Of a stretch of DNA of 64,000 nt, positions 1-11,660 are shown piece by piece; positions within the stretch are counted from its first letter, which is position 1, and each line of letters starts with the position of its first letter. This DNA is from Notamacropus eugenii (lineage: Eukaryota; Chordata; Mammalia; Diprotodontia; Macropodidae), in NCBI RefSeq assembly GCF_028372415.1, contig NC_092872.1, positions 89,820,575-89,884,574 on the forward strand. Direction: 5' to 3'. Under the pieces are notes generated by a model that saw only the letters and a list, made by a program, of their open reading frames with translations, did not search any database and had not been told where the DNA came from. Both the position numbers and the translations under genes were made by a program.

Positions 1-1486
1 AATGACAAACTAATACCTGGGGGAAATGGAGGTACAACTGAGAAGAAAGAAGAGTTGTGTGTCCTATTTACAGGCTTTTTGAGCTCTTTGTGTTTTACAT
101 TTTCTATTGACTGAAATCAAATCTATCCATTTTAACTGTATTGTTAGCCTCAGTGCTCTTATAAAAGCTGAGAACTCCTCCATCTTTTCTGAAGACCATG
201 AGGTTGGGTTGGATTGGGAACATGAGTTGGGTTTGGAACAAAATGACATCAGTGTTCTAAGGGATGTCTGATATGTCAAAAAGGGAAAGATATATCAAAA
301 ACCCCGAAGACTGATGGGCCTGTAAACCCTTGGTCATAGGAACAGTGTAAATGGCATTATCCCAGTTTCCTCGTACCCTCTTCTGCTACTATGCATTCCT
401 GTCATCTCTCCCTTCTCCTTACCTTTTCTTCTTTGGGCCTGTTGTATTTTTTTTCTTTTAGCCCCAGAGAAGATGCCATCTCCTACATAAAGCCTCCCCT
501 GATCTTTCCAGCTGAAAGTAGTCACTCTCTCCTCAAATTTTCCCAAACCGCTTTTCTTTTTTTGTTATTTTTAATGTGCTTTGTTTTTACATTACAAACA
601 TTTATAGATTACTCCCACTTTATGAAAGTTCTCCTGTAACAAAGTAAAACAGTTAAGTAAAACTAAGAATGCAGTGACCTCATCTGACAGTGCATGCAAC
701 ATTTCTTATCTCTAGGACTCTATTTTTCTTAATTATCAGAAATCTATTTTCTTTGTCTCCCATCCCCATCACCCCATTGGAATAAATCCATAAAGTGCTT
801 GTAACAAATATGCATAGTCAAGCAAAATAAATTTCTTAAGTCTCCAAATTGCTCATTCCCCCTCCCCAGATCTCTCCCTTGCCCCTTATTACCATCTATC
901 CTACAGCATCCTTATTTATGTATAGGTCATTGTTTCACCCTGACTATATCCAGTTGAGTAGTAAGGTCATTGAGGGCAGAGACTATCATCTTTAAAGTTT
1001 TGTGCTTGGGATTATGCTTTCTAAAGTAAATATATCTGCATAAAAATTAGTCTGATAGTTACTAGCTAATGGGACTGGAGTATAGGAGACCATCCCCTAC
1101 ATTTGGAGGAATACTGTCAGTGGGGTTTGGAGCTATATGAAGACAGCCTACACATTGGAGAATTCTAGGGGTGGGGTGAAGTATAATCTGCTTGACCTTT
1201 GGGTGGTCGGCTCCAGGGTGCTCTGTGTTATATATACAAAACCTCAGCAAATATATAGGTTATCACACACAGGGCTAAAAAGCAGTGGTTAGAGTTATTT
1301 ATTTATGTACCTAATGTTCTCAATTTGAACAGAAGGAAAAGGGTGATGAGTTAAAGGCAGAGAATAAAACATTCATTCTCAGACCAAAAAAACAAAACAA
1401 AACAAAACCTGTTTTCCTAGTGCCTTACATTAGAAGGTACTTAATAAATATTTGTGGAATTCAAAGGAATACTAAAGGTATAGGTG
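1..1486. other. Non-coding stretch with a probable L2 3' relic
   Basis: No gene is supported. About 380-1030 reads like a degraded L2 LINE 3' end on the + strand: a pyrimidine-rich tract, then 'agcctcccctgatctttccagctg', then 'tgagggcagagactatcat', which matches the order seen in better L2 3' ends elsewhere in the window (30240-30530, 42030-42257). The rest is not recognised. Short ORFs here are chance frames. Confidence 0.4.
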
Positions 1487-1738
1487 GAGCAGCTAGGCAC
1501 GGTGGATAAAGTGCTGGGTCTAGACTTAGAAAGACTCATCATCCTGAGTTCACATCTGACCTCAGACAATTACTAACTGTGTGACCCTGGGCAAGTCACT
1601 TAACCTTATTTGCCTCGGTTTCCTCATATGTAAAATAATCTGGAGAAGGAAATAGCCAACTACTCCAGCATCTTTTCCAAGAAAACCCCAAATGGTCCAA
1701 AGAGTCAAACACAACTGAAATGACTGAATGACAACAAA
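1487..1738 (+). mobile_element. MAR1/WSINE-type CORE-SINE
   Basis: The tRNA-derived head 'agcagctaggcacggtggat' is followed by the conserved body 'tgtgtgaccctgggcaagtc' and 'cctcatatgtaaaat', and by a tail reading 'aaccccaaatggtccaaag' and 'cacaactgaaatgactgaat'. This order (head, CORE region, LINE-like tail) is the full-length marsupial MAR1-type SINE seen again at 17930, 19541 and 60042. It makes no protein. Confidence 0.85.
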
Positions 1739-2799
1739 GGTACAAGTAATTTAGAAATTGGGCAATCTAGATACATGGAGAATCTAATTTTGTCCAGTTT
1801 TGGAGATACCTGCTATTGGCTCCCCTCTCTCTGGTTCCCTGACCAATCTGTTATTCCAAGACTGTTTCCCAGTTGCCTAAGAAGTCTGTTCTCTCTGGCT
1901 CTTAATTTGAAACTATTCCCTTAGCCTGCCAAAAAGTTGGTCCTCTTTCTAATTCCAATCTTCTTTAAAAGTTTTCTCTCTTTGATTTAGCTATCTTCCT
2001 GGCTCTCTGCCTCTTTTCTCTAGCTCTTGTACCTGGCTCACGTCCCATCACCAAAAAAGCCTTCCCATTTCCCTCCTGAGAGATAAAAGAATACACCTCA
2101 CTTGAGGTTTCTCCTTCCCATTCAAATACAACTATTGAAGATGAATTCACTCCCATAATGCATGAGACTTGCTGGCTGAAATAGAGAGTGGGGAGAAGCT
2201 GGGAAGGGCCTTAGAAATTCTCTAGCTTGCTCTTTGGGAAGCAAATAGAGACATGAAGAGTATGTGTCCAAACCCCAGTGATCCCAGTGGCAACAGACCA
2301 AAAACAAGGAGAAGACTGGGAGGTAAACACGGCTTGTTAGAGAAAGATGGGTAGGAGGGAGAGGAGTGGGGGTGTGAGGACGCCCAAGAGAATGACTTTT
2401 ACACTGAAATTCTCCCTAGCAGGAGGAAGGAGGGGACTCAGGAGTAGTACAGTGAAAAGCCAATTTTTTCTAAGAATCACAGCCCACTCTGTTGCAGGCA
2501 CAACTCCGGCTATCTCCTTCCCACCTCCTCCCCAAGGCCAGGGACCTGGGCCAGGCTATAAATCCAACACACAAAGAGAATGACTGAAGAGTCTTACAGC
2601 CTTGACACCTAAGGCTGGAATAACCAAATATGTATGTGCTGGCTAGGGAGAGAGGGGCTGGAAAAGGAGCTGAGGAGGGCTGGGGGGAGGGGCATGGGGT
2701 GGCAAGGGAGGGAATGTGAGGAGGTCAGAGAAGAAGAAATACCTCTAAGTCTTCACAAACTGCAGTTCTCAGTATCAAAAAGATTAGCATGGTAGAAAA
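1739..2799. other. No recognised feature
   Basis: I see no gene. It is pyrimidine-rich near 1800-2100 and purine/G-rich near 2640-2740. The small ORFs on both strands have no recognisable domains. Confidence 0.4.
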
Positions 2800-2935
2800 A
2801 CACCGAGGGACTGAATGGCCTCATGAATAAAGAGCTCAGGAAGATCTGAGTCCCATTTCTGACTTTGAAATACACTGGTTGTGTAGACACTGGGCAAACC
2901 ATTTATTTTCTTGACTCTAAATTGGAGAGGGAGGA
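2800..2935 (+). mobile_element. Degraded MIR-type SINE fragment
   Basis: The stretch 'agctcaggaagatctgagtc' followed by 'ctggttgtgtagacactggg' and 'ttgactctaaattggag' follows the order of the MIR/CORE-SINE body, with many substitutions. Confidence 0.5.
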
Positions 2936-3059
2936 AGGCAATGCACTGCATGGGTAGAAGAAGTTTCTCACTGCAAAATTTTCTATACTAATTCAATCAT
3001 AGGGTTCCCTCTCTTAAAAATGCAAGGAGGAAGTGTTACCATCATAAATGACTTGGAAT

Positions 3060-3570
3060 TTTTGCACCCCAGAATCTTGCTATAGAAAGAGATCTCTGAG
3101 ATCATCTAGTTAGAGCCCAGACTGACAAGGAGTCATCAAAGGTTGGCTTAAAGATCTCCCCAGAGAAAACTCACTGCTTTGTAGGGCAGCCCATGCTACT
3201 TTGGAAAAGCTCTAGTGGTTAGTAGATTTTTTTTTTCTTTCTTTGGATCCCAAATCTACCTTTATGTAATTCACATTCATTGTTTCTAATTCTGTCATCT
3301 AAAGCCAAACAAAACATCCCTCCTAATCCTTCTTCCACATACACAGCCCATAGAATATGGTGACCATGTCCCCTCCAAATCTACTCTTCTCTAAGTTAAA
3401 CCTCTTCAGGTTCTTCAAATGATCCTTCTCACTCCTTTTATGCCATAGTGTCAAATCTCCTTTCTCAAGACGTGCTCTAATTTGATAACGTCCCTTTTTA
3501 AAATCAGGTTCCCAAAGCTGTAAGACAACAGTCTAGATGTGTTCTGATCAAGGGGATCATAACCTGTTTC
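3060..3570 (-). mobile_element. CR1/L3-type LINE 3' end fragment
   Basis: Read on the + strand the sequence gives 'gatctctgagatcatctagt', 'cagcccatgctactttgg', 'tctacctttatgtaattcac', 'gaccatgtcccctccaaatc' and 'ctaagttaaacctcttcagg', ending near 'gttcccaaagctgtaag'. This is the well-known antisense order of the CR1/L3 3' region, so the element lies on the - strand. It is old and 5'-truncated. Confidence 0.7.
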
Positions 3571-3674
3571 AATCTGGAGTTCCACATACCTGTGGATGGA
3601 GCCCAAGACTCCTTGCTGGCATCAAAGAAAGAATTTAAGAGATCATTTAAAACCACCCTTCTTATTTTACAGAA

Positions 3675-4360
3675 GAGGAATCAATCTATCTACCAACTTG
3701 CATTTCAGTCAGCTACTATGTGTCAAGTACTGTGTTGAGCACTAAAGGTACAAAGACCAAAATTAAACCAGCCCTGCCCTCCAGAAGCTTATCAGAGGAA
3801 GTAATATGGACACGTGAAAGGACAATGTATAGAGAATGTATACCAAGTATTTTTGTTGTTCAATCATTTCAATCATGTTCCATTTGGGGATTTTCTTAGC
3901 AAAGATAGTGGAGTAGCCTGCCATTTCTTTCTCTAGTCCATTTTACAGATGAGGAAACTGAGGCAAACAATGTTAAGTGACTTGCTAAAGGTCACACAGT
4001 TAGTGTCTTACACCAGATTTGAACCCAGGAAGATGAGTCTTCCTAAGTTCAGACCCATCACTCTATCTACTGTGTCACTTAGCTGCCCTATATACCAAGG
4101 ACATACAAGGTAATTTCATTAGGAGGCTACAGCAGCTGGGGGTCAATCAGGAAAGGCCTCTTAGAGGATGCAGTGCATGAGACAAGCTTGGAAGGAAGGT
4201 AGGTATTCTAGGGGAAAAGACAAGGATGGAGTGTATTTCAGGCTTGGAGGATAGCCTGAGCAAAGGCACCAATAGAATGCTGTGGGTGAGGGGGCAGCAA
4301 ATAGGTCAGTTTGGAAGCAACATAGAGTGTAAAGAAAAATGAGGCCCAGAGGGGTGAATT
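3675..4360 (+). repeat. Old interspersed repeat split by a SINE
   Basis: The segment 3675-3847 ('agctactatgtgtcaagtac', 'gagcactaaaggtacaaaga', 'ccagaagcttatcag') resumes after 4099 ('aggcctcttagaggatgcag', 'gcttggaaggaaggtaggta'). The same family is seen in part at 31930-32070, 16300-16350 and 54560-54720. I believe it is a LINE/SINE 3' relic common in non-placental mammals but cannot name it. Confidence 0.5.
3839..4099 (-). mobile_element. MAR1-type SINE with 9 bp TSD
   Basis: On the + strand the reverse complement of a MAR1 SINE is visible: 'tttgttgttcaatcatttc' (tail), 'ttacagatgaggaaactgag', 'taaaggtcacacagttagtg', then the head reversed as 'tcacttagctgccc'. It is bounded by the direct repeat TATACCAAG at 3839-3847 and 4091-4099, which supports a clean retrotransposition on the - strand into the older repeat. 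Confidence 0.85.
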
Positions 4361-5004
4361 CACAAGGTCCTATGGAGAGTTCATGACAGAGCCAAATGCA
4401 AAATCCAGGATTCCTGACTCACAAGACTCTGCTCTGCTCTCTTTCCATCTCATCATACTCCCTCCCCCTCTCAGAAAGCAGGTTGGCAACAAAACAGGAA
4501 GTAATCATCTTGAATGGAAAGCATTTGATTTAAATAGAGATACTCTGCCATTTGGCAATTATTCAGCCTACTTAGTGCCACTGTTCCTAGCTCCTTGAAT
4601 TTTTTAATTCAATAATCCTAATGATGTATCAGCAATTTTGAGCCATCTATCATTGTGTTGTGAGATCTTGGAAGAAGAATAAATCAGACTAAAATGGAGA
4701 ATTAGGCTGGATCCCAGGACTTGGTCCAATAAACAAAATGTTTTACCAGATTTCCAAGTCCAGGTGTTTTGCCAGGTAACGATGACCTTTCTATCACAGT
4801 ATAAAGGTGAATGTCCCCTCTGATTTGATTTAGAGCCATGAATAAAATCGGTCTTCTAGGCTGACCCAGGGCATCTGAGTAAAGGTTGCCCAATTTGTGT
4901 ATTCTAGACATTCTAATTCTTCCCTTTTGATGCCCTTTTCACTCCTTTTGAACTCTTCTATCTTCCAAACAGCTATCTGACAAACTCTTCCATTTTAATT
5001 CCAA
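4361..5004. other. No recognised feature
   Basis: I see no gene, RNA or convincing repeat here. The ORFs at 4383-4598 and on the reverse strand near 4702-4911 have no recognisable motif. Confidence 0.35.
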
Positions 5005-5250
5005 CCAATTCACATTTATTAAATACCTAGGATGAGCAACTCTCTGTGCTAGGTGGTAGGTGTTACGGACTATATCAGAAACAGAGTGCTAGACTTGGAG
5101 TCAGGAAATTCTGGGTTTGATTCCTTTCTCAGAAATATACTAGCTGTGTAACTATGGACAAAGTATTTAAGCCCTCTGGGACTTAGTTTTCTCATCTGCA
5201 AAGTGAGGGAGAATAATATCACCTACCCATGTTTTTGTAGAGATCAAATG
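5005..5250 (+). mobile_element. Repeat fragment followed by MIR/CORE-SINE
   Basis: 5005-5060 resembles the 'tttattaaatacctaggatg' start of the repeat family at 3675. 5070-5250 is a CORE-SINE body: 'gtgctagacttggagtcagg', 'ctagctgtgtaactatggac', 'ttttctcatctgcaaagtga'. Both are degraded. Confidence 0.6.
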
Positions 5251-5265
5251 ATATATACATACATA

Positions 5266-5315
<50 letters not shown>

Positions 5316-5335
5316 CACACACATATATATATTTA
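5251..5335. repeat. TA/CA microsatellite
   Basis: Tandem ATAC and CA dinucleotides with TATATA blocks. The uninterrupted CA run is roughly 5275-5306. Confidence 0.95.
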
Positions 5336-5902
5336 AAATCTTTGCCAGCTTTAAAGGCATATAAAGTCAGCTGATTATGATTTTCATTTGAAGGCAACAT
5401 AGCATAGTTTTTGTTGCTTACTGGTTCATTACCAAAGACATGGATAAAGGGATCAATTATAAGTTTATCATATTAGTATGTAACACAAAGTTGGAAGAGA
5501 TGGCTAACATTCTGGATAACTAAGACAGGATCCAAAAAAAAGTCTTCAGAGGCTTGAGCAATTGGTTGATTTAAATTTCAACAGGATTAAATGCAAAATG
5601 GTATACGATTATTCCTTCCACATTGTGCCTTTGCCCATTATGGTTTCTATATACTGCAAGTTGACAACAGAAATTAAATGGGGATTTAGGGGGAGTTTTG
5701 CAGAAGCTGCAGATGTGATGGGAAGGCCAGCAAAAAATGCAGAAAAAATCTAGAAATTCAGAAATGCATAAAGTATATGTATAGTATTGTATAACATCAA
5801 CATATTTTCTTTTTTTAATATCATAATAATTCAGATTTCTTCTCTAGTACAAGAGGGCCAAAAAATTTTATGCGAATTTTCCAGATTATAGAGGTGCCGC
5901 AC
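5336..5902. other. No recognised feature
   Basis: AT-rich, with no gene. The right edge (5860-5902) ends abruptly where LTR similarity begins, so it may be the flank of a deletion that removed the start of the left LTR. Confidence 0.4.
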
Positions 5903-6433
5903 TGTACTGTTAATGCATTTTTTATGGAATAATGTATTTTTAATGAAATGAGAAGATCTTTCTCATCCATTAATAGGCCCATGTGATCTGCTTAAGTCAT
6001 ATGGAAGCCTAAGTTACATGAATTTGAGTCACATGAAGCCTGTGGTGGAAGGAGCTGGCTGAATGGGTAGAACAGGAAGGGTTGAAGCAGGAAGGGTGGA
6101 ACAGAAAGAAGCAGAGTTGGAACAGAGCTGAGAGGAAGTTGGTCAGACTAATCCGAGCTGGGAAGGACAGAGGAAGCAGGCAGCTAGGATTGTGAGTGTT
6201 TGTTTGTGGGAAGGCCTGATAATGTGTATAGATTTCTTGGGTGATGTCTGTGATGGATTTCTTTGCTGCTATGATGGATTTGGCTTTCTGGTGCTGGGAT
6301 TCAGCTTTCTGGAGTTTGAATAAATGTTTTTCTTCAGCGTTCTATATGGCAAATCTTTATACTTTGGGATTCAGAACTACGCTAGCATATTTATAGTCAC
6401 CGTTGGTGCTGTTAATATTGCCTTGGTGAAACA
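5903..6433 (+). mobile_element. Left LTR (5'-truncated) of a small LTR element
   Basis: This block aligns along its whole length with 7829-8339, sharing 'gagaagatctttc', 'aagcaggcagctagga', 'gatttggctttctggtg', the polyadenylation-like 'tttgaataaatgtttttctt' and the end 'ggtgctgttaatattgcctt'. It ends in CA at 6433, followed at once by a possible primer-binding site 'tttggcatcatgaacaggat'. The right copy has about 146 bp more at its 5' side, so this copy seems to have lost its start. Confidence 0.75.
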
Positions 6434-7682
6434 TTTGGCATCATGAACAGGATCACAGGGTATAAAATCTCTATGGCTTAAACCAGATGTCACCCCCTAT
6501 CCAGGCAGAAAGACTTTAGAGGAAGAAACAGATATCCCAGGATTGGGCGGATTTACCTTATTACTCCCTAGCAAGGAAATGGACTAAAAGCACTAGACCC
6601 TGTGAAAACTGGGAACCTAGGTTGTAGGAGGGAGAACCTAGAGATTTGGAAAGTTATTTGCAAGGAATAACAATAAAACCAGGGAAAGAACTGGCAGGGG
6701 TATGTAGGAAAGGCTGGATTTTATTAACAGGTTACCATATTATATGTAAATGCAGAGACAAACTGCTGAAGGAAAAATTTCGGATGGAAAAAGAGTTATC
6801 TCATTTGCATGGGAATTCTCAGTGTTTGGACTCTTTTTTGAAAGAGCAAGCTGAGAGGTCTCAGGTGGAAGAAAGGGCTGTTCATTTAGCTCAGAAGAAG
6901 AAGCAAAAGACTGACAAAAGGTTGACAAAAAAGACATACTCAGCCTAGTTGCCATGATGAGGACTGCAAGGAGAATGCATGGGAGGAAAATGTAACAGTG
7001 TCAGAGGGGGAAAATGAAACAATGCTAGAGGGGGAAGCTTCTCAGGCAGAAGCATGCCCAATACTAAGGCAAAAACAGGAGAACCAGGTGGGCAGCACAG
7101 TGTTTAGGGAGACAATTGAGGATTTTCTTCAGCAGAAGGTCACAGATATTTTGAGTATGTACAGCCAAAGGATGGGAGAATCATTGGTAACTTGGAAGGT
7201 GAAAATCAGTGAAAAAGACAAATTTCCTCAAGAGAGAAGTGTAAATAGCCAGGGGATTCAAAGTCAGAATAGATTGACAAGAAAAGAAACAGTCAATAAC
7301 CATAAATGAGGCTATGATAGTAGGCTCATGAACTCCAGAAGCATGGCTGACCCTATATCTACCCTGCTTCTGGTTATTATCTCCTTGTTTCTTTTTGGCT
7401 TTTTGTCTGTTTACCTTCTTTGTCAGATTTGCTTTCTGAAGTCTTAATACCCTCCACCTGCAGATGCCTAATTTCTTAAACCAGATGTTACCCTCTATCC
7501 ATGACTGATATGTTACCCTTGTACCTGGCATTGACCAAGCTCTGAATCGGCTAAAGAAATAACCTCTTGAATGGGACCTCTTGGGGCACTGGCATGCAAT
7601 TTGAGCAGGAAGTAGTTGTGGAAGAAGAGACCTTCACCCCTTAACCCAAGATTTTTAGGCCCCATTCATTTGAGGGGGGGAT
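6434..7682 (+). pseudogene. Internal region of small LTR element (gag-like remnant)
   Basis: About 1.2 kb lie between two matching LTRs. It opens with a TTTGGC..TGAACAGG stretch in the position of a primer-binding site and closes with a purine run 'gaggggggga' at 7673-7682, in the position of a polypurine tract. Two open stretches (6646-6948, 100 codons; 6998-7309, 103 codons) are rich in Lys, Glu and Gln and could be coiled-coil. They may be remnants of a gag-like or accessory reading frame. I see no protease, reverse transcriptase or integrase motif, so the element is either internally deleted or a non-autonomous passenger. Confidence 0.55.
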
Positions 7683-8339
7683 GATGAAATACTTATGCTT
7701 GAGCCCTAGCCTGAGATATTGTTTTATGGGCTTATCTTGTGTTATCCCTGTTATATTGTTGTAAAGTTCTGTTGATACCAGTTGCCCCATTGAGCTGTAT
7801 AATAGATATGAAAGATCTTGTATTAACATGTATTGTTAATGTATTTTTAATGGAATTAATGTGCTTCTAATGGAATGAGAAGATCTTTCCCCATTCATTA
7901 ATAGGCCTATGTGACCTGTTTAAGTCATGGAAGTCTAAGTTACATGAGTTTGAGTCACATGGTGGAAGGAGCTTGCTGAATGGGTAGAATAGGAAGGGTT
8001 GGAGCAGAAAGGGTGGAACAGGAAGAGGCAGAGCTGAGAGGAAGTTGGTCAGACTAGTCAGAGGTAGGGAAGACAAAGGAAGCAGGCAGCTAGGACTATA
8101 AGTGTTTGTGGGAAGACTTGGTAATGTGTATAGACTCCTTGGTTGATGTCTATGACAGATTTCTTTGTTGCTATGATGAATTTGGCTTTCTGGTGTTGGG
8201 ATTCAGCTTTCTGATGTTTGAATAAATGTTTTTCTTCTGCCTTCTATATGGAGAAGTTATACTGTTATACTTTGTGATTCAGAACTATGCCAGCATATTC
8301 ATAGTTGCCATTGGTGCTGTGAATATTGCCTTGGTGATA
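7683..8339 (+). mobile_element. Right LTR of small LTR element
   Basis: It begins with TG immediately after a G-rich polypurine-like tract and aligns from 7829 with the left LTR. An AATAAA in 'tttgaataaatg' lies near 8218. It ends at 'ttgccttggtga' near 8339. The outer edge lacks a clear CA end and I could not find a target duplication, perhaps because both outer edges have decayed. Confidence 0.65.
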
Positions 8340-8374
8340 ATCCCCACCCATCTAGCACAGAGTGAATGTAATTA

Positions 8375-8775
8375 CTAAATAGTAACTGTTGCGGTTTCAC
8401 CCAGGAACCCTGAGGGTCATCCCCTCTCAGTTTGTTTGTTTTTTGTTTTTTGTTTTTTTTATTAAAGGGGCCATCCCTTGAGTAACTACTTGAAGCCTAT
8501 TCATTGAATTGGTGTATCTCACTCAAAGTGAGAATGTGATAAGACCTTAACCTGAAAGGACCAGGGTCTCACATTGCAATCTGAGCCATCTCCAGTCATC
8601 CTGATGAATATCAGGCCATTGGACTAAGATGGCTCAGGAGAAGAAAGTGAGGTTGATGACCTTGCACAGCCCTCTCTCACTCAAATCAAAGTCAACTGTA
8701 AGTCATGTCATCATCTTGATGTCATGGTCCTCATGGAGAATTCAGGACAAACACAACAACAACAATTGCCTTCCT
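8375..8775 (+). mobile_element. SINE with an RTE-type 3' tail
   Basis: The unit reads 'ctgagggtcatcccctctca', a T-rich insertion (8430-8462), 'ctgagccatctccagtcatc', 'ctcactcaaatcaaagtcaa', then 'tgatgtcatggtcctcatgg' and an ACAAC-type tail. The last part matches the 3' end of the RTE LINE at 37160-37205. The same unit is inverted at 12625-12985. A SINE whose tail matches a LINE is the usual mark of trans-mobilisation by that LINE. Confidence 0.7.
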
Positions 8776-8989
8776 GATGCAGATACCCTTAACCCTCATG
8801 TTTTGGAAGGAGTAACTGTACTTTGATTTAAAAATTTCAGCCTTTCAAGTGCAAGATGAGGGTATGGCTAAGCAATACTTTGAGAAAGATCTGGAGATTT
8901 TAATGGATTCAAGTTCCCTAAGAGTCACCAATGTGAAGGAGACAGTCAGAAAAACTTAGTACAACCTTAGGCTCCATTAAGAGAGGCAT

Positions 8990-9130
8990 TGCCTTTAAAA
9001 AAAAAGGAGTTGACAGCCCCACTGTATATTGGCCTGGTAGGGCTATAAGTAGAGTACTATGTTCAGTTCTAGGCTCCACAGCTTTAAAAGGACTGATAAA
9101 CTTGGAGCCAAGGGTACACCAGAGCTAACA
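8990..9130 (+). mobile_element. CR1/L3 LINE fragment
   Basis: 'tactatgttcagttctaggctccacag' (9056-9082) followed by 'aaggactgataaacttggag' matches the sense order of the CR1/L3 3' coding or UTR boundary. It is short and degraded. Confidence 0.55.
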
Positions 9131-9254
9131 TGAACCATTTCATGAAAGTTGATTGTTAAATTTTCAGTATGATTCTTTGCACCTTGGAAATCAGCAAATG
9201 CTGCAAGTCAGGGTTTGTTTTATTGCCTTATTGGTTATCTAGACTTAAGAAAGG

Positions 9255-9490
9255 GCACCTAGGTAATGTAATGTAGAGTACTAAACCTAGACTCATGAGA
9301 TATGGGCTCAAATCTAGCTTCAGATACTTCCTAGCTTTGTGATTCCAGGGAAGTCACTTAACCTGTCTGCCTCAATTTCCTCATCCACAATATGGGGAAA
9401 ATAAGAGTACTTACCTCCCAAGATTGTTGTGAGTCTTAAATGAGATATTTATAGTGTTTTGTAAATTTTGAAGTGATACATTAATGCTAC
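9255..9490 (+). mobile_element. CORE-SINE/MIR copy
   Basis: 'cttcctagctttgtgattcc', 'gaagtcacttaacctgtctg', 'ctcaatttcctcatccacaa' and 'gattgttgtgagtcttaaat' follow the MIR body and tail on the + strand. Confidence 0.75.
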
Positions 9491-9574
9491 CTAGAAGACT
9501 CTAATTTGCAGTTGCAGAGCAATTTCCTCATCTGGGAGATCACTATACCTATGAAATCTCAGGTCCAGTCCATA

Positions 9575-9770
9575 TACTAGGATGCTGGAAGTGGAAGGGA
9601 CCATGTAGATCATCTATTCCAACTCCCTCATCTGACAGATGAGGAAGTGAAATCCCAGAGTCTTCAAGAGATATGCTTAAGTTCATACAGCTAAGCTCAT
9701 GGTAAAACCAGGACTGCAATATGTATTTCCTGATCATTGGTATCCAATGCTCCTTTTCAGCATGACATTT
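9575..9770 (-). mobile_element. MIR copy
   Basis: On the + strand the antisense MIR order is visible: 'gaagggaccatgtagatcat', 'atctgacagatgaggaagtg', 'agttcatacagctaagctca'. The element is therefore on the - strand. Confidence 0.65.
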
Positions 9771-10503
9771 CCTTTATCCAGCACCTCTTATTACAGGGTC
9801 CCAAGCCAGGTATCCTACAGAGATCATAACAGAGATCCAGCCTTGTAGAAACTTAGTACTCTAAATCAGCAACACTGATGCATTTGCATCTACAAGAGGG
9901 ATAATATTTGGTAGCTCAATATACATTAATTCCCCAAAGCTACACAAGCCATACTCACATTCCCATCCCTTTGGCCCCTTTTGGAAGAGAATAATTCAGG
10001 GGAATGTGAAGAAACAAACCCAAGCTCTTTGCAGTGGGAGTTGCATAATAACAATGCATCTTAACACAAAACAAAGTATCATCCTTCTATCCTAGAATTG
10101 CACTTCCACCTCAGAAATGGTATACCATTCAGAAAGTGGGAGAAAAAGTATCTTGTTCAATCATGTCAAGGAATGATATACTAATACTTTACTAACTTCA
10201 TGACCAACATGTAGTTCTTTTATTGATACTGTAATAAACTTGTTGGCCCAGGGTACAAGACTTCCCACTCCCATTAAGGGCCCCATCTTGACTCACTCCC
10301 TTGGGGAGCATGCTCCAACAGGACATCTGTGGCTCATTACATCCCCATTCAAAGTAGAATTCTACAGAAAATCACTTAAAACTTAGGTTTGGTTGATGTC
10401 TAGAGTCTTCCCAAAAGGGATCAATTAGGTTCTTTCTAAATAGGTATTGAGTGTACTAAATAAACTGTGTATAGGACAGCTATTTTCTCCATCAAATACA
10501 AAT

Positions 10504-10534
<31 letters not shown>

Positions 10535-11445
10535 ACTTAAAACACGAAAGATTCAGGAATATTTATTTACAAGGACTTAAAATATGAAACAACAGCCCAT
10601 AGCTATTATTTTATTTTCCCAGGAGGTTGATGCTTAAAATATCAAAACATAAAACAATTTGAAGGACTGCTGAATCAGCATTTTAACCTTCACTTTGACT
10701 CTATACTGTCCAAACAGCTCACTCAAGGTCCACATCTTCATTAGGCTGAAAAAGTTCATCTCAAGATTTCTGTTTGGTCACCTGTATTCAGCATTATGTG
10801 CTCATGTGCTCATAAAAGCAAAAGCAGTTAATAGTCTCAGGCTCCTCTAAGTCTGCCATATGCAGGGGAAGGGGAGATAGAGAAGGAGATGCACCTGGTT
10901 CCATATATTCTTGACCAAGAAACCAAAGCATTTATTTTGTTGGAGGTGGTCAGGATGCAGGCACAGAACCCTGTAGGAAGTATTCAAATCAAGACAGTCT
11001 CCACAAGTGAGCAGGGCCAAGGCCTTTCCCTACATATACTTTCTGGGATAAGAAATGTTATAATTACAGAGAGCTGAGCGGGAGAGAATAGTGCAAATTC
11101 CAAGTCTGTTCAGATCAGCAAGAATTTCTCAATAAATGGAGCAAAGTAAAAGTTTTTGTTATCTTGGGGAACAAAATCAAATGTTGGAAGGTGCTTTATA
11201 AGGAGATTAGAGTAAGAAGTGAGGAAGATTAAAGAGCCTATAGAACTATTTTAATAGACACATTCAAAGGTGAATCCCGAAGCTTATAAGGCAGGCATCT
11301 CCAGAGAATTCAGAGGATGGTAAAATATTAACTAGTAATGGATTATCAAGAATAACACAAACAAACAGGGGAAAAAAACTTCTACTCCTTTAAACTGTCA
11401 ACTCCATGACAGTGGGGACTGTCTTTGTTTTTTCTTTGTAACCCC
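9771..11445. other. No recognised gene; short CA microsatellite
   Basis: A (CA)n run of about 14 units sits at 10503-10530. Otherwise I recognise nothing. The ORF at 10889-11077 has no known motif and no supporting splice or promoter context. Confidence 0.4.
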
Positions 11446-11660
11446 AGCACCGTACCTAAGTTCAACTCTAGCCTAAAACTCTTACTAACTGTGTGATCCT
11501 TGACAAATGTCTTAACCACTGCCTGCCTCAGTTTCCTCATCTGTAAAATGGGAATAATAGCACCTATCTCCCAGGGTTATTGTGAGGATAAAATAAGGTA
11601 GTATTTGTAAAGTGCTAAGCATAGTGTCTGGTACATAGTGGGAACTTGAAAAATGGATGT
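11446..11660 (+). mobile_element. MIR/CORE-SINE copy
   Basis: A good match to the MIR order: 'taactgtgtgatccttgaca', 'cctcagtttcctcatctgta', 'gggttattgtgaggataaaa', 'agtgctaagcatagtgtctg'. Confidence 0.85.

Noticed and set aside
1487-1738. tRNA gene signals in SINE heads
   Set aside because: The heads are tRNA-derived with A/B-box-like words but cannot fold as a tRNA. They belong to SINEs. The same holds for the other SINE copies.
2772-2800. A U6-like word 'aaagattagcatgg'
   Set aside because: Only about 12 bases match U6 snRNA and the surrounding sequence does not.
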